64,000 nucleotides of DNA from assembly GCF_019443125.1 (NCBI RefSeq), contig NZ_JAHYXK010000001.1, forward strand, positions 385,608 through 449,607, read 5' to 3'. The translations under genes and the position numbers were made by a program. The first letter of the stretch is position 1. The number at the start of each line of letters is the position of its first letter. Shown here one piece after another: positions 34,555 to 44,313 of this stretch. Source of the DNA: Pontibacter aydingkolensis (GTDB lineage: Bacteria; Bacteroidota; Bacteroidia; Cytophagales; Hymenobacteraceae). The notes under the pieces were generated by a model. The model ran no database searches. It worked only from the letters and a program-made list of their open reading frames with translations, and was not told where the DNA came from.

Positions 34555-36951
34555 TTACTTTTTGAGATTTTCCTCAAAAAGTTTATAAATACGTTTGTAC
34601 TCATCTGTCCAGCTGGCTGGTTCCACAAACCCGTGGTCCTCAACTGGGTAAACAGCTAGTTCCCAGTTATCTTTCTTAAGCTCTATAAGCCTTTGTGTTA
34701 GCCTTACCACATCCTGGAAATGCACGTTTGTATCTACCATACCGTGGCAAATTAGCAAGGCTCCTTTCAAGCCTTCTGCATAGTATATAGGGGAGCTTTT
34801 GGCATAAGCTGTGCTGTCTGTATAAGGTGTGTTAAGAATGTTAGAAGTATAGCCGTGGTTGTAGTGTGCCCAGTCTGTAACAGAGCGTAAAGCAGCGCCT
34901 GCTGCAAATACATCCGGCTCAGTGAACATGGCCATTAAGGTTATAAACCCGCCATATGAACCACCGTAAATACCGATCTTTTTCGGATCCACGTTATACT
35001 TTTCTACAAGATGTTTTGCGCCATCCACGTGGTCACTTAGGTCTTTGCCGCCCATAAAGCGATAAATTCCTGTACGTACGTCGCGGCCATAGCCGGCGCT
35101 GCCTCTGTAGTCTATATCCAGAACGGTATAGCCCTGGTCTACCAGGAAGTTATGGAATATGTACTCTCTGAAGTATGAGCTCCACCATTGGTGTGCATTC
35201 TGCAGGTAACCGGCACCGTGTACAAAGATAACCGCTGGCCCGTTGTTCTTTGCATTCTCAGGGCGGTAAAGGCGTGCATATACATCAACTCCATCCTTGG
35301 CCTTGAAAGTAATCACTTCCGGTTCGCGCCAATCATATGATTTAAACTCATCGGTTAAGGAGCTGGTTACCTGCTTTGGTTTTGCGCCTTTCTTGTTGTC
35401 CATTACATACAACTCCCATGGTTTGTTGCTGGCCGAATAGCGTACAGCCATGGTTTTCTCATCCGGAGATAGCTGTACTTCATGGGCGCCTTTCATGCTG
35501 GTTAGTTGTACCATTTCGCCGCCCTGCACCGGCATGCGGTAAAAGTGCTTTATACCCGGGTGTACTTTGTTAGCTGTAAAGTAGAAGTTCTTTTTATCAT
35601 CAGACATACGAACTTCAGATACTTCGAACCTTCCGCTGGTCAGGGCTTTTTTCTTGCCTGTGATTACATTTACTGCATACAGGTGTGAGTAGCCGTTTTC
35701 TTCAGAGTGGAACCAAATGCTTTCGTTGTCCGGCATCCAGCCTAAATCGCCTGTGCCATATCCGATACCCGGGCCATTAATCCAGGCTTCGTCGCGCTGG
35801 CGGTCCAGAACAGATAGCTTGCCTGTGGCCGGGTCCAGTTTCATGACCCAGCGGTCTTTGTTATCCTGCGATCTGGCTACTACTACTGCATGCTCACCGT
35901 TTTCAGACCAGATAGGCCCGTAAATAGCCGTTGCGCGCATTTCAACTTTTTTAGGCTTGCCTTCTGCTGTTTTGGCCGTACTAGCCTTTGCTTCTTTCTC
36001 TAATAAGTATGCCGGTTGCTCATAAATACCTTCCACATCGTTCATCAAAACGGCAAAAGCAGTGTCACGCTTTGTATCGTATACAAAAAACTCGTAGGTA
36101 TTTTGTGCATCGCCAACTTTTGTGCGGGTATTTATATCCTCTGTGTAACCTGATGATGTAACGTAATCAGGCACAATGGCCACTTTACTGTTTTTAGGGC
36201 GGGAAATTAGCTGGTAAGTAACAAAGCGCTCGTCAGGGCTAAGCGTGAGGTTGTTAACGATCTTGTCCTCTACATAGATTTCTTTTGGCCTGGCAGGGGC
36301 ATCTGCTAATCGCTGCTTGCGCTGCAGCTCTTTGTTTTCCTCGCGGTCTTTTACAATTTGCAGCAAAGCTAACTGTTGCTCTTTAAGCCAGTCTCTCTGG
36401 TCGTTTTTACCTTCGCCAGCAGGTTTGCGCCCTTTCTTAAAATCGGTAAGCTGTACGGTTTGCCCGTTAGCTATACTCCAGGCATACAGGTTACTATCTT
36501 TTACATAGGTAACTTTCTGTTCGCTCTGGCTAAAGGCAGGGCTGCTCTCACGCTCTACAGTGTTTGTTATCTGCTGGGCTTTGCCACTCTTTACATCGTA
36601 TAAAAAGATGTCGCCGTTCTTCTCGTATACTTTTTTAGTCTCAGCTCTATTGTAGCTGCCATACTGGCTCGGCAAACTTCTGCGCTCTCTGGCACTAACC
36701 TTCTGGATATTCTTACCATCTGCATTTACAGCGTATAGCGAGTCGCTTTTATTTCCTTCCGGGTTCCAGTAAAAGTATAGCTTCTTCCCGTCTTCTGACC
36801 AGAACACATTGCTTGGTGATGTGCCGATCCATTTAGGGTCGCGCATAATTTTTTCTACGCTAAGGGTGAGTTTGCCGTCCTGTGCCTGCAAAGCACCTCC
36901 GCATAGTATAAGCCAGCCTAACAGCGCCAGCGCATTTCTTTTAAATAGCAT
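34555..36951 (-). CDS. S9-family prolyl oligopeptidase, DPP IV-like, exported
   Basis: The frame opens at 36999, but the ATG at 36951 starts a proper signal peptide (MLFKRNALALLGWLILCGGALQAQ), giving 798 residues. Residues to about 520 form a beta-propeller (repeated W.PDN / SPDE segments). The C-terminal alpha/beta-hydrolase has the nucleophile Ser in GIYGGSYGGF, Asp in CHGMVDTNVHFQD and His in VEDHGF. The enzyme probably cleaves short peptides in the periplasm. It sits between two SusCD loci beside an amidase. The long linker near residue 190 (KELQRKQRLADAPARPK) is charged. Confidence 0.93.
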   Translation of the reverse strand: MLFKRNALALLGWLILCGGALQAQDGKLTLSVEKIMRDPKWIGTSPSNVFWSEDGKKLYFYWNPEGNKSDSLYAVNADGKNIQKVSARERRSLPSQYGSYNRAETKKVYEKNGDIFLYDVKSGKAQQITNTVERESSPAFSQSEQKVTYVKDSNLYAWSIANGQTVQLTDFKKGRKPAGEGKNDQRDWLKEQQLALLQIVKDREENKELQRKQRLADAPARPKEIYVEDKIVNNLTLSPDERFVTYQLISRPKNSKVAIVPDYVTSSGYTEDINTRTKVGDAQNTYEFFVYDTKRDTAFAVLMNDVEGIYEQPAYLLEKEAKASTAKTAEGKPKKVEMRATAIYGPIWSENGEHAVVVARSQDNKDRWVMKLDPATGKLSVLDRQRDEAWINGPGIGYGTGDLGWMPDNESIWFHSEENGYSHLYAVNVITGKKKALTSGRFEVSEVRMSDDKKNFYFTANKVHPGIKHFYRMPVQGGEMVQLTSMKGAHEVQLSPDEKTMAVRYSASNKPWELYVMDNKKGAKPKQVTSSLTDEFKSYDWREPEVITFKAKDGVDVYARLYRPENAKNNGPAVIFVHGAGYLQNAHQWWSSYFREYIFHNFLVDQGYTVLDIDYRGSAGYGRDVRTGIYRFMGGKDLSDHVDGAKHLVEKYNVDPKKIGIYGGSYGGFITLMAMFTEPDVFAAGAALRSVTDWAHYNHGYTSNILNTPYTDSTAYAKSSPIYYAEGLKGALLICHGMVDTNVHFQDVVRLTQRLIELKKDNWELAVYPVEDHGFVEPASWTDEYKRIYKLFEENLKK

Positions 36952-37026
36952 AGTTAGAGTAGTATAGTAGTTTAGGTTTTGTAACAGATTATCTTTCAAA
37001 ATAAAAGATTATACTTTACTAAGCAA

Positions 37027-37066
37027 AATCGCCGCCTGCTTTAGTTCCCTGGTGCAGACGGCGATT
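37027..37066 (-). terminator. Probable terminator of the amidase gene
   Basis: AATCGCCGCCTGC (37027-37039) and GCAGACGGCGATT (37054-37066) pair with one mismatch around a 14-nt loop, and A/T-rich DNA follows on both sides. It lies 10 nt past the amidase stop. Confidence 0.65.
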
Positions 37067-37075
37067 ATTTAAGCT

Positions 37076-38752
37076 TTATGATTTCTTTTTAGTAGTGAAA
37101 TCCATACTTGGGTGTTGCTCTTCGTGGTTAGTTATACTTTGGTAGAACTTCGCAAAGCTAAGCAGCTCCGCCTCCCCGAACAGTTTTCCCATAAATGTGA
37201 TGGTGGTTGGCATTCCGTTTTTCTGGAATCCGTTTGGCACTACCACACATGGATGCCCGGTCAGGTTGGTAACTACCAGGTTGCTGCTGGCAAAAGAAGG
37301 ACTCAGGTATACATCTATGTCTTTTAGCTTCTCGTGCATTTGCTGTATGAGTAGAGTGCGCACTCGCTGCGCCTGCAGATACTCCACAGCCGGTACAAAT
37401 CTTGCTGCCCTAAATGAGGTTGGCCATGCGTTTTTGTGCTGCGCTACCAACAAACTGTCTCTCCCGCTGCGGGTAAGCTCGTCAAAGGCAGCTGCACCTT
37501 CCACAGAAATAGTTAGTGTCAATTCCCTGGCTGGCAGGTCAGGTAATTCTATCGGAACCAGTTCTATGCCTGCTTTTCTAAGTGCGGCTAAGGTGGCTTC
37601 GTCGTTTTCTTTAAACCCGTAGGTACGCTCAAAGTCCTTCTTCAGGTAACCTACACGCAGTTTCTTCGGGTTTATACTTTGGTTGTAGTTAAACGGTGCA
37701 TCGTATACAGACTGGTCTTTTCCATCAGGTCCGTAGATCACGTTGAACACAATGGCTGCATCTTCTGCAGAGCGTGTTATCGGGCCTATCTTGTCCATAG
37801 ACCAGCTAAGTGCCATTGCTCCATGGCGGCTAACGCGTCCAAATGTTGGCCTCAGGCCTGTAGTACCGCATGCTGTAGACGGCGATACAATAGAACCAAG
37901 CGTTTCGGTGCCTATGGCATAGGGCAATAAACCTGCCGCTACGGCAGCTGCCGAACCAGCCGAGGAGCCGCTTGATCCCTGGTTTATATCCCAGGGCGAA
38001 CGTGTTTTACCACCATACCACACATCTCCCATGGCCAGAGCGCCCAAGGTTGTTTTCGCTACTAGTATACCACCGGCATCCTGCAGACGCTGCACTACTG
38101 TAGCATCTTCGTCTATTACCTGGTCTTTGTATGGCATAGCGCCCCAGGTTGTTTTATATTTTTTAGTTGACAACAGGTCTTTAACCCCAAATGGGATGCC
38201 ATGTAGTGTCCCTTTATACTTCCCAGCTTTAATTTCCTTGTCGGCTTTGCGGGCCTGCTCCAGTGCCAGCTCTTCTGTTATCGTTGTAATACACTCCAGC
38301 GTAGGGCCATACTTTTTCAGGCGGTCCAGGTAAAATTTTGTCAATTCTTCAGAGCTTATCTGTTTAGTACGGATCAGTTCTGCCAATTGTGGCACGGAGT
38401 AAAATGCCAGTTCGTCGCGGTTTTGGGGTAGTTTAACGTTAGAAGCCTTAGCTACTTCAAATTTTCCTTTTGTTTTATCGAACTCAAACCCTACCGGTAT
38501 TGGGTTAAATGTTATTGCAGGCGCTACATTGTTCGGCAATGGCTGTTTTCTGATCACTTCATAGTTCTGCTGAAATCTTTCCAGGTTGGTAAGCGCAGAA
38601 TCCAGTTGTGCGTCATTAAAATTTAAGCCTATTAACTTTTGTGCCTCACGTACTATACCCACAGTAAGTTTGTCGTCGGCTACTTTGGAAATGAATGCTC
38701 CGGAAATAAAGCACCCTGCTCCTATTAATACTATTGCTCCTTTTCTAAGCAT
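37076..38752 (-). CDS. Exported amidase-signature family hydrolase
   Basis: A 558-residue member of the amidase-signature family, which hydrolyses amide bonds with a Ser-cisSer-Lys triad. The Lys lies in IPFGVKDLLST, the cis-Ser in INQGSSGSSAGSAAAVAAGL, and the nucleophile Ser in GTETLGSIVSPSTACG. An N-terminal hydrophobic helix (MLRKGAIVLIGAGCFISGAF) suggests export or membrane anchoring. The insert of about 100 residues before the core is typical of Bacteroidota homologs. Its substrate (peptide, acylamide or amino-acid amide) is unknown. It is read from its own transcript between the S9 gene and SusCD locus 3. Confidence 0.9.
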   Translation of the reverse strand: MLRKGAIVLIGAGCFISGAFISKVADDKLTVGIVREAQKLIGLNFNDAQLDSALTNLERFQQNYEVIRKQPLPNNVAPAITFNPIPVGFEFDKTKGKFEVAKASNVKLPQNRDELAFYSVPQLAELIRTKQISSEELTKFYLDRLKKYGPTLECITTITEELALEQARKADKEIKAGKYKGTLHGIPFGVKDLLSTKKYKTTWGAMPYKDQVIDEDATVVQRLQDAGGILVAKTTLGALAMGDVWYGGKTRSPWDINQGSSGSSAGSAAAVAAGLLPYAIGTETLGSIVSPSTACGTTGLRPTFGRVSRHGAMALSWSMDKIGPITRSAEDAAIVFNVIYGPDGKDQSVYDAPFNYNQSINPKKLRVGYLKKDFERTYGFKENDEATLAALRKAGIELVPIELPDLPARELTLTISVEGAAAFDELTRSGRDSLLVAQHKNAWPTSFRAARFVPAVEYLQAQRVRTLLIQQMHEKLKDIDVYLSPSFASSNLVVTNLTGHPCVVVPNGFQKNGMPTTITFMGKLFGEAELLSFAKFYQSITNHEEQHPSMDFTTKKKS

Positions 38753-38804
38753 TTTGTTGTTCGTTAGTTTTAATTATTAGGTATTCAAATTAAGACTAAA
38801 TCGT

Positions 38805-38846
38805 AAAATAAAAAAGACCGCTCTTACGAACGGCCTTTTTTATTTT
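38805..38846 (-). terminator. Terminator of SusCD locus 3
   Basis: A 16-bp stem with one mismatch (38805-38820 with 38831-38846) and a 10-nt loop, with A-rich and T-rich ends, 46 nt past the SusD3 stop. Confidence 0.85.
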
Positions 38847-38891
38847 ATCAAAGTTCAGTTCTTCTTTACAAGATCTGAACCTGACTTGATC

Positions 38892-40409
38892 TTAGTCATT
38901 AAGAACAGGGTTGTTCAATACTTCCGCTTGTGGAATCGGGAACGTCATTTCGTCAGAATCCCATGAGAAAGTATCACCAGCAAAGAACAAGTGGTTTGCA
39001 CCTCTTGTAACTGACTGCTTGTTACGCTTTAAAGCTAAGTATGCTTTACCTTCACCCCATAGCTCAATACGAGTCTGCAGGAATATCTCATCTTTAAGTG
39101 CCTGTCCATTTAAGCCGCTCAGGTATGTCTCATAAGCTTCGTAGCCGTCTTCTTCGATTCTTTCTACCATCAGCTTCTTAAGCATTTCCTTAGCACCAGC
39201 ATCGTCTCCAAGTCTGGCTTTCGCCTCAGCATTCATAAGGATCATCTCCTCTATACGCATGTAAACATAATCTGTAGTTACTTGTCTCTGGCCGCCAATT
39301 TTTCTTGCCGGGTCAAAGAACTTGTAAAGTGGACGGCCTGTTGAATGGAACTGCTTTCTTCTAAGGTCTTTAGCACCAATAGAGTTTTGCAGGTTTCTGT
39401 CCATTGTTTTAGGGTCACCTGCCCATGCGTAGCTATAAGTATAGTAATCTACCTGTCCCCACCATGATACAAGGTTAAGGCGATTTGCTAATGTAAGGTC
39501 TACACCCCACATCCAGCTTGGAGTAGCCACGTTGTTAAAACCAGATTCAGGGTTAACTAATACACCATCTACAATCTTACCGTACAATTCATTTTCGTTC
39601 GTGATACGGTATGCAGAGCCATTGATAACCTCATTTGTAAGAGCAACTACTCTATTAAGGTCTTCTGTTGTTCCTCTGGCTGCAAGTGCATAGCTTAACA
39701 AACCTTTTGCTACTGTTGCATCAACCTGATCTTTAGTTAATCTGTTAAAGTCTACCAGGTAATCAACTGCTTCAGTCAGGTCGTCGATCATTAGGTTATA
39801 CACCTCCTCAGTTGTAGATTTTGGCTGGTTTGGCTGCTTGCTATCTGTATAGATAGGAAGAATTTTCTCCTGTCCAGTACCGTAGCCAGCTGAGTAGAAC
39901 TGAGTCAGGTAGAAGTAAGCATAACCACGCATAGCTTTTGCCTGGCCCATGATATGGCGCTGCAATGGTTCTGTTTGTACAGCATCTGTACCACCCAAAG
40001 CATCGATTACGTTGTTAGCCGCATAAATTACACGGTAGTAATATCGCCATGGCATGTAAACAGCATTCAACGTATAATCTGATGATGCCTGGTATCTTGC
40101 CACACCTGTATACCAACCGTAGTTTGTACCAGCCAAGGCCATATCAGAAGCAAGCATATCGCTGTAGATATCATAGCCTTTCTGCCCAAAGTCATCATGG
40201 CCTGTTGTACCACCTGTACCCGTGTTGTACATGGTAGAATATAAACCTGCAATCTGACCGTTAAGCAAGCCCGGATCTGTTTTAGCAGCTTCCGCGATCT
40301 GCTCTGGCGTTAGGTACTGTGTTGGCTGTTTATCCAGGAATTCCTTTTCGCAACCGCTCACGAAAAATGTGAGTAAAGCGGCTCCTATTATATATAAATT
40401 CTTTTTCAT
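38892..40409 (-). CDS. SusD/RagB outer-membrane lipoprotein (locus 3)
   Basis: A 505-residue SusD-family lipoprotein (lipobox VSGC). Family motifs are EFLDKQPTQYLTPEQ, MRGYAYFYLTQFYSAGYG, VYNLMIDDLTEAVDYL, MRIEEMILMNAEAKARLGDD and LQTRIELWGEGKAYLALKR. The layout and central segment (YSDMLASDMAL, WRYYYRVIYAANNVIDAL) resemble SusD1 more than SusD2. It follows SusC3 by 14 nt. Confidence 0.94.
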   Translation of the reverse strand: MKKNLYIIGAALLTFFVSGCEKEFLDKQPTQYLTPEQIAEAAKTDPGLLNGQIAGLYSTMYNTGTGGTTGHDDFGQKGYDIYSDMLASDMALAGTNYGWYTGVARYQASSDYTLNAVYMPWRYYYRVIYAANNVIDALGGTDAVQTEPLQRHIMGQAKAMRGYAYFYLTQFYSAGYGTGQEKILPIYTDSKQPNQPKSTTEEVYNLMIDDLTEAVDYLVDFNRLTKDQVDATVAKGLLSYALAARGTTEDLNRVVALTNEVINGSAYRITNENELYGKIVDGVLVNPESGFNNVATPSWMWGVDLTLANRLNLVSWWGQVDYYTYSYAWAGDPKTMDRNLQNSIGAKDLRRKQFHSTGRPLYKFFDPARKIGGQRQVTTDYVYMRIEEMILMNAEAKARLGDDAGAKEMLKKLMVERIEEDGYEAYETYLSGLNGQALKDEIFLQTRIELWGEGKAYLALKRNKQSVTRGANHLFFAGDTFSWDSDEMTFPIPQAEVLNNPVLND

Positions 40410-40423
40410 TTTTAATCAGATAA

Positions 40424-43400
40424 TTAAAGTTTAACTCTTACACCTGCTGTGAAAGTTGACAGAGGAGAATAACGGTAAGTGCTTGAGCTACCTGCTTCGC
40501 TTGTAGATGGGTTGAAACCATCACGGGCAGTGTTGATCCACAAGTTATCACCAGATACCCAAACTGAAAGGCCACCTACACCATACTTGCTAACAAAAGA
40601 TGATGGTAAAGTATAGCTCAGGCGTACGTTGTTAAGCACCAGGTAATTCGCTTTTGTAAGGAATCTTGTTGATGTTGAGTTAACGTTAGGATCCTGGTTG
40701 TTAGAAAGACGTGGCACATCTGTAACATCGCCTTCTTGCTGCCATCTTCCTAAGATGTCTGTATGCCAGTTGTTGTTACCAACCAATCCGTTGCCCATCA
40801 GGCCTGCATAAGCGCCATCATAAGCGTATCCGCCAAAGCTGTACAACACTTGCGTGCTTAGGTCGAAGCCTTTGTAACCAGCATTCAGGTTGAAAGCACC
40901 TCTTACATCCGGAATAGCAGACTTGCCTACATATTTCTGAGTTGCCTGAGACCATACTTTAGTTGTGCCAACTAGTATGTTCTCATTCGGGTTCTCAGCC
41001 ATATAGTTAGTTAAGCTAGCGATCTGCTCACCTGAATCAAAAGCACCGTTACCGTTTGCATCAACATAGTGTACAGTCCACATTCCGCGTCCGTCCAATG
41101 GATCTACGCCTGCCCACTCACGCATGTAGAAGTCAAAGATTGAGTGACCTTTTGACCATGCATAAAGACCTTGTACGTCAACTATTTTTTCTGCACTTGT
41201 AGCGGGGTCAATAGGCATTTTAGTGATCTGGTTTGTGAAAATCTCGCCGTTTACGCCCAGGCTTAAACGGTAATCTTTGCCTTGGAACACATTACCAGTT
41301 AAGTCAAACTCAAGACCTTTGTTCTGAAGGTTACCATCGTTAACATTGATCAAAGCGATACCTCTTGATGGACCAACTCTTCTACTGAAGATAAGGTCAT
41401 CAGTATTCTTCACATAGTAGTCAATTGATCCTGTCAGGTAGTTACCTAGTCCGAACTCGAAACCAGTCTGAAACATTTTAGATGTTTCCCAAGTCAGATC
41501 AGGATTACCATTCGTTTGCATTGAGAATGCAGGCTTATCATTCAGGTTATCTACGTTCCAAAGGTCATATCCCGGAAAGTATCCTAAACCTGCCTGATCA
41601 CCTATCAAACCGTAGCTTACTTTGTATTTCAGGTTGCTGAAGATCGACTGATCTGCCATGAAGTCTTCGTTAGAAATAACCCATGCTGCACCAACCGAAC
41701 CAAACGTACCCCACTTATCTTTCACAAATCTTGAAGAACCGTCTCTTCTGATTGTAGCAGAAAGGAAATACTTCTTATCAAGATCGTAGTTAACTTGAGA
41801 GAAATAACTTTCTAGTGACCATGAGTTGGTGTAACCAGAAGAAGGGTTCTTAACAATTGTATTGTTAAGGTCTAAGATATTAGGATCTACCAGGCTATAA
41901 CCAGAAGCATTTAGTATGTTGCTGCTCCAGTCAGTAGCTTCGTGCGCAGCAAGTACTTCTATACTATGGCTACCAAATGCCTTGTTAAATCTTAACATGT
42001 TTAACATGTTGTAAGAGAACATCTCGGTTCTCTGAAGGAAAAGGCTACCATTCTGTGATGCTGAACCACCATAGTACTTATTGCCTCTGCTAACAAATTT
42101 GTTGTGATAGAACTGGCCACCGAAACGGTTCTCTAATACCAGGCCATCCATGATGTTAACGTTTAAGCTTACGTTACCGTTAAGTTCGTTACGGTTGTGT
42201 CTCTGAATGTTGTGCGTAGCATCAGAAATAGCGTTTGTTAAACCACCGAATCCACGAGAAAAACCTGTTCTATCTCCGTAGTCAAAGCGGCCACCGCCAA
42301 AGATCGGATCAGTGATGATGTTACCTTCTGCATCTCTCTGGTATAATGGGTAGATAGAAGGAATGTTATCTACAAACCAGAATATACTTCCGGAGTCGCT
42401 GCTTTGACCGTTGTTATTGGTCTCGCTTCTTGCATAGTTAATGTTAAATGCACTCGTTAACCACTTGTTGATCTCTTGGTTAATATTTAAGCGAGCTGAT
42501 AAACGCTGGTAATCTGAATTGATCAGGTAACCAACATCATTCAGGTAACCAACAGAAGAGTAATAGTTAGTTTTACCGCTTGAGCCACCAAACTTAACAT
42601 TTGCTTCGTTACGTGAAGAGTTCTGGAAACCATAATCTTCCCAGTTCTCAGGATCATACTTTCTGGTAACACCTGGCCTAACTGATCTTGTCATTGGATC
42701 AATAAGCTCACCGCCATTAGCAACGTTCCACATATTATAGCCCGGGCTGATGCCTTTAGCAGAGAATAAGGTAGAATTTGCAATACCCACAGGATCTGTT
42801 TTTCCTGTAGCTACTGCCTGGTTGTAAAGCGCTTCCCAGCCCAGAGCAATATACTGCTCAGGTGACTTGATCGTGCTGTAACGAGGAAGCAACGCGGCGT
42901 TTGTACCAGTATTTGCATCTACCTCGATATAAGCTTTTTTGCCTCTACCTGTTTTAGTTGTGATTACAACTACACCGTTAGCGCCTCTTGCACCATAAAT
43001 TGCAGTTGCAGCAGCATCTTTCAAAACAGTAGTTGTTTCGATATCCGCTGGGTTAATAGAGTTGATACTACCGCTAAAAGGCACACCATCTACTACATAA
43101 AGCGGATCACGGTTACCGTTAACAGAACCAAGACCACGGATACGAATAGTAGCCGCTGTACCCGGCTGACCGCTTGTGTTAATAACTCTAACACCTGCAA
43201 CCTCACCAGCAAGAGCCTGAGATACGTTAGCAACGTTCTTGCTCTCAAGTCTTTCTCCGCTAACAACTTTTGCAGTACCTGTAAACGATTGCTGCGTTGA
43301 TGTTGAATAACCAACAACTACAACCTCTGAAAGTGTTTTCTCATCAACACTCAGAGTAGCATTCACAGTACCTGAGGAACCAACAGGAATTTCTTGCGTT

Positions 43401-43642
43401 GTGTAGCCAATGTATCTGAATACTAATGTACTGTTATCTCCTGGTACGCTTATAGTATAAGCCCCATCTGCTGCTGTTGCAGTACCTACTGTTGTACCTT
43501 TTACCAATACAGCAACCCCCGGCAATCCCTGACCAGTAGCCTGATCAGTCACTTTTCCATTTACTGTCCTACTTTGTTGCGCCCAGGCTGGTAAAGCCAT
43601 TATGAGCACAAAAAAGAGGCTAAAGAGTAAACTCTTCTTCAT
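40424..43642 (-). CDS. SusC/RagA TonB-dependent transporter (locus 3)
   Basis: A 1072-residue SusC-family receptor: signal peptide to PAWAQ, carboxypeptidase-regulatory-like domain (VNGKVTDQATGQGLPGVAV), TonB box (SEVVVVGYST), plug (ATIRIRGLGSVNGNRDPLYVVDG) and a barrel ending FTAGVRVKL. No STN domain. It shares the N-terminal and plug wording with SusC1, as the SusD partners do. Only two heptamers (40608 and 42383) occur in its 3.2 kb. Confidence 0.95.
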   Translation of the reverse strand: MKKSLLFSLFFVLIMALPAWAQQSRTVNGKVTDQATGQGLPGVAVLVKGTTVGTATAADGAYTISVPGDNSTLVFRYIGYTTQEIPVGSSGTVNATLSVDEKTLSEVVVVGYSTSTQQSFTGTAKVVSGERLESKNVANVSQALAGEVAGVRVINTSGQPGTAATIRIRGLGSVNGNRDPLYVVDGVPFSGSINSINPADIETTTVLKDAAATAIYGARGANGVVVITTKTGRGKKAYIEVDANTGTNAALLPRYSTIKSPEQYIALGWEALYNQAVATGKTDPVGIANSTLFSAKGISPGYNMWNVANGGELIDPMTRSVRPGVTRKYDPENWEDYGFQNSSRNEANVKFGGSSGKTNYYSSVGYLNDVGYLINSDYQRLSARLNINQEINKWLTSAFNINYARSETNNNGQSSDSGSIFWFVDNIPSIYPLYQRDAEGNIITDPIFGGGRFDYGDRTGFSRGFGGLTNAISDATHNIQRHNRNELNGNVSLNVNIMDGLVLENRFGGQFYHNKFVSRGNKYYGGSASQNGSLFLQRTEMFSYNMLNMLRFNKAFGSHSIEVLAAHEATDWSSNILNASGYSLVDPNILDLNNTIVKNPSSGYTNSWSLESYFSQVNYDLDKKYFLSATIRRDGSSRFVKDKWGTFGSVGAAWVISNEDFMADQSIFSNLKYKVSYGLIGDQAGLGYFPGYDLWNVDNLNDKPAFSMQTNGNPDLTWETSKMFQTGFEFGLGNYLTGSIDYYVKNTDDLIFSRRVGPSRGIALINVNDGNLQNKGLEFDLTGNVFQGKDYRLSLGVNGEIFTNQITKMPIDPATSAEKIVDVQGLYAWSKGHSIFDFYMREWAGVDPLDGRGMWTVHYVDANGNGAFDSGEQIASLTNYMAENPNENILVGTTKVWSQATQKYVGKSAIPDVRGAFNLNAGYKGFDLSTQVLYSFGGYAYDGAYAGLMGNGLVGNNNWHTDILGRWQQEGDVTDVPRLSNNQDPNVNSTSTRFLTKANYLVLNNVRLSYTLPSSFVSKYGVGGLSVWVSGDNLWINTARDGFNPSTSEAGSSSTYRYSPLSTFTAGVRVKL

Positions 43643-44313
43643 ACGTCTGTGATTTTAGGTTAGATAATTGTTAAATGTGAATAGAATAGAATAGATAATA
43701 ACTCAAATATAATTATTAATTATCGATGTCAAAACTTTTATTAAAAAAAAGCCCGCAAACTGATCTTGCATAAAAGATAAAGTTATATACGTATCACACT
43801 TCAATTATTCAATAAGCGTATACATGCAGCGCAATAGCACCAAAACCACTGCTTTACAGACTTTATATTAAAAAAACAAAATTCAATCAATGTTGATATA
43901 ATACAATTTGCTATAACACCACATACACCTTTGTTTACACACCAATATTATAACTTTTTTAATAAATTAGACACCATATATACATATTAAGTGTAATATA
44001 ACAATATTAAAGGTTAAACACCGGAATCGTGTATTTTACTATTTCGCTGTTTTAACAATGATTTAAAAGGGAGTGTCTGCCCAGCTATGAATAGATATGT
44101 AGAAACAAGGAGCAAGCAGAATGTATCAATAAGATGTATGGGATTGTGCGTTACTCTAAATCGGCTGCCTTCAAAATAATCAGGTTACACACCAGTATGA
44201 CTGTAATACTTAATATACTCTTCATCCTGAATAGTTTGTGTATCCGCCTGCTCCAGAAACTTTAGCTTTGTGAGACAATAATTCTTAAATTGCTCTAAAC
44301 ATTTTTTCCATCA
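43643..44313. other. Divergent AT-rich intergenic region
   Basis: About 670 nt between the divergent SusC3 and TraB-like genes, with no credible coding frame. It holds AATTATCTAA (minus strand, 43669-43660) 17 nt before the SusC3 start, and a TAGCTTTG element at 44263-44270 that fits the Bacteroidota -7 consensus for the TraB-like gene, with a TTTG at 44235-44238 as a loosely spaced -33. Nothing else was recognised. Confidence 0.5.

Noticed and set aside
22857..43642. Reading the SusCD loci as polysaccharide-utilisation loci
   Set aside because: No glycoside hydrolase, polysaccharide lyase or hybrid two-component gene lies in or near them.
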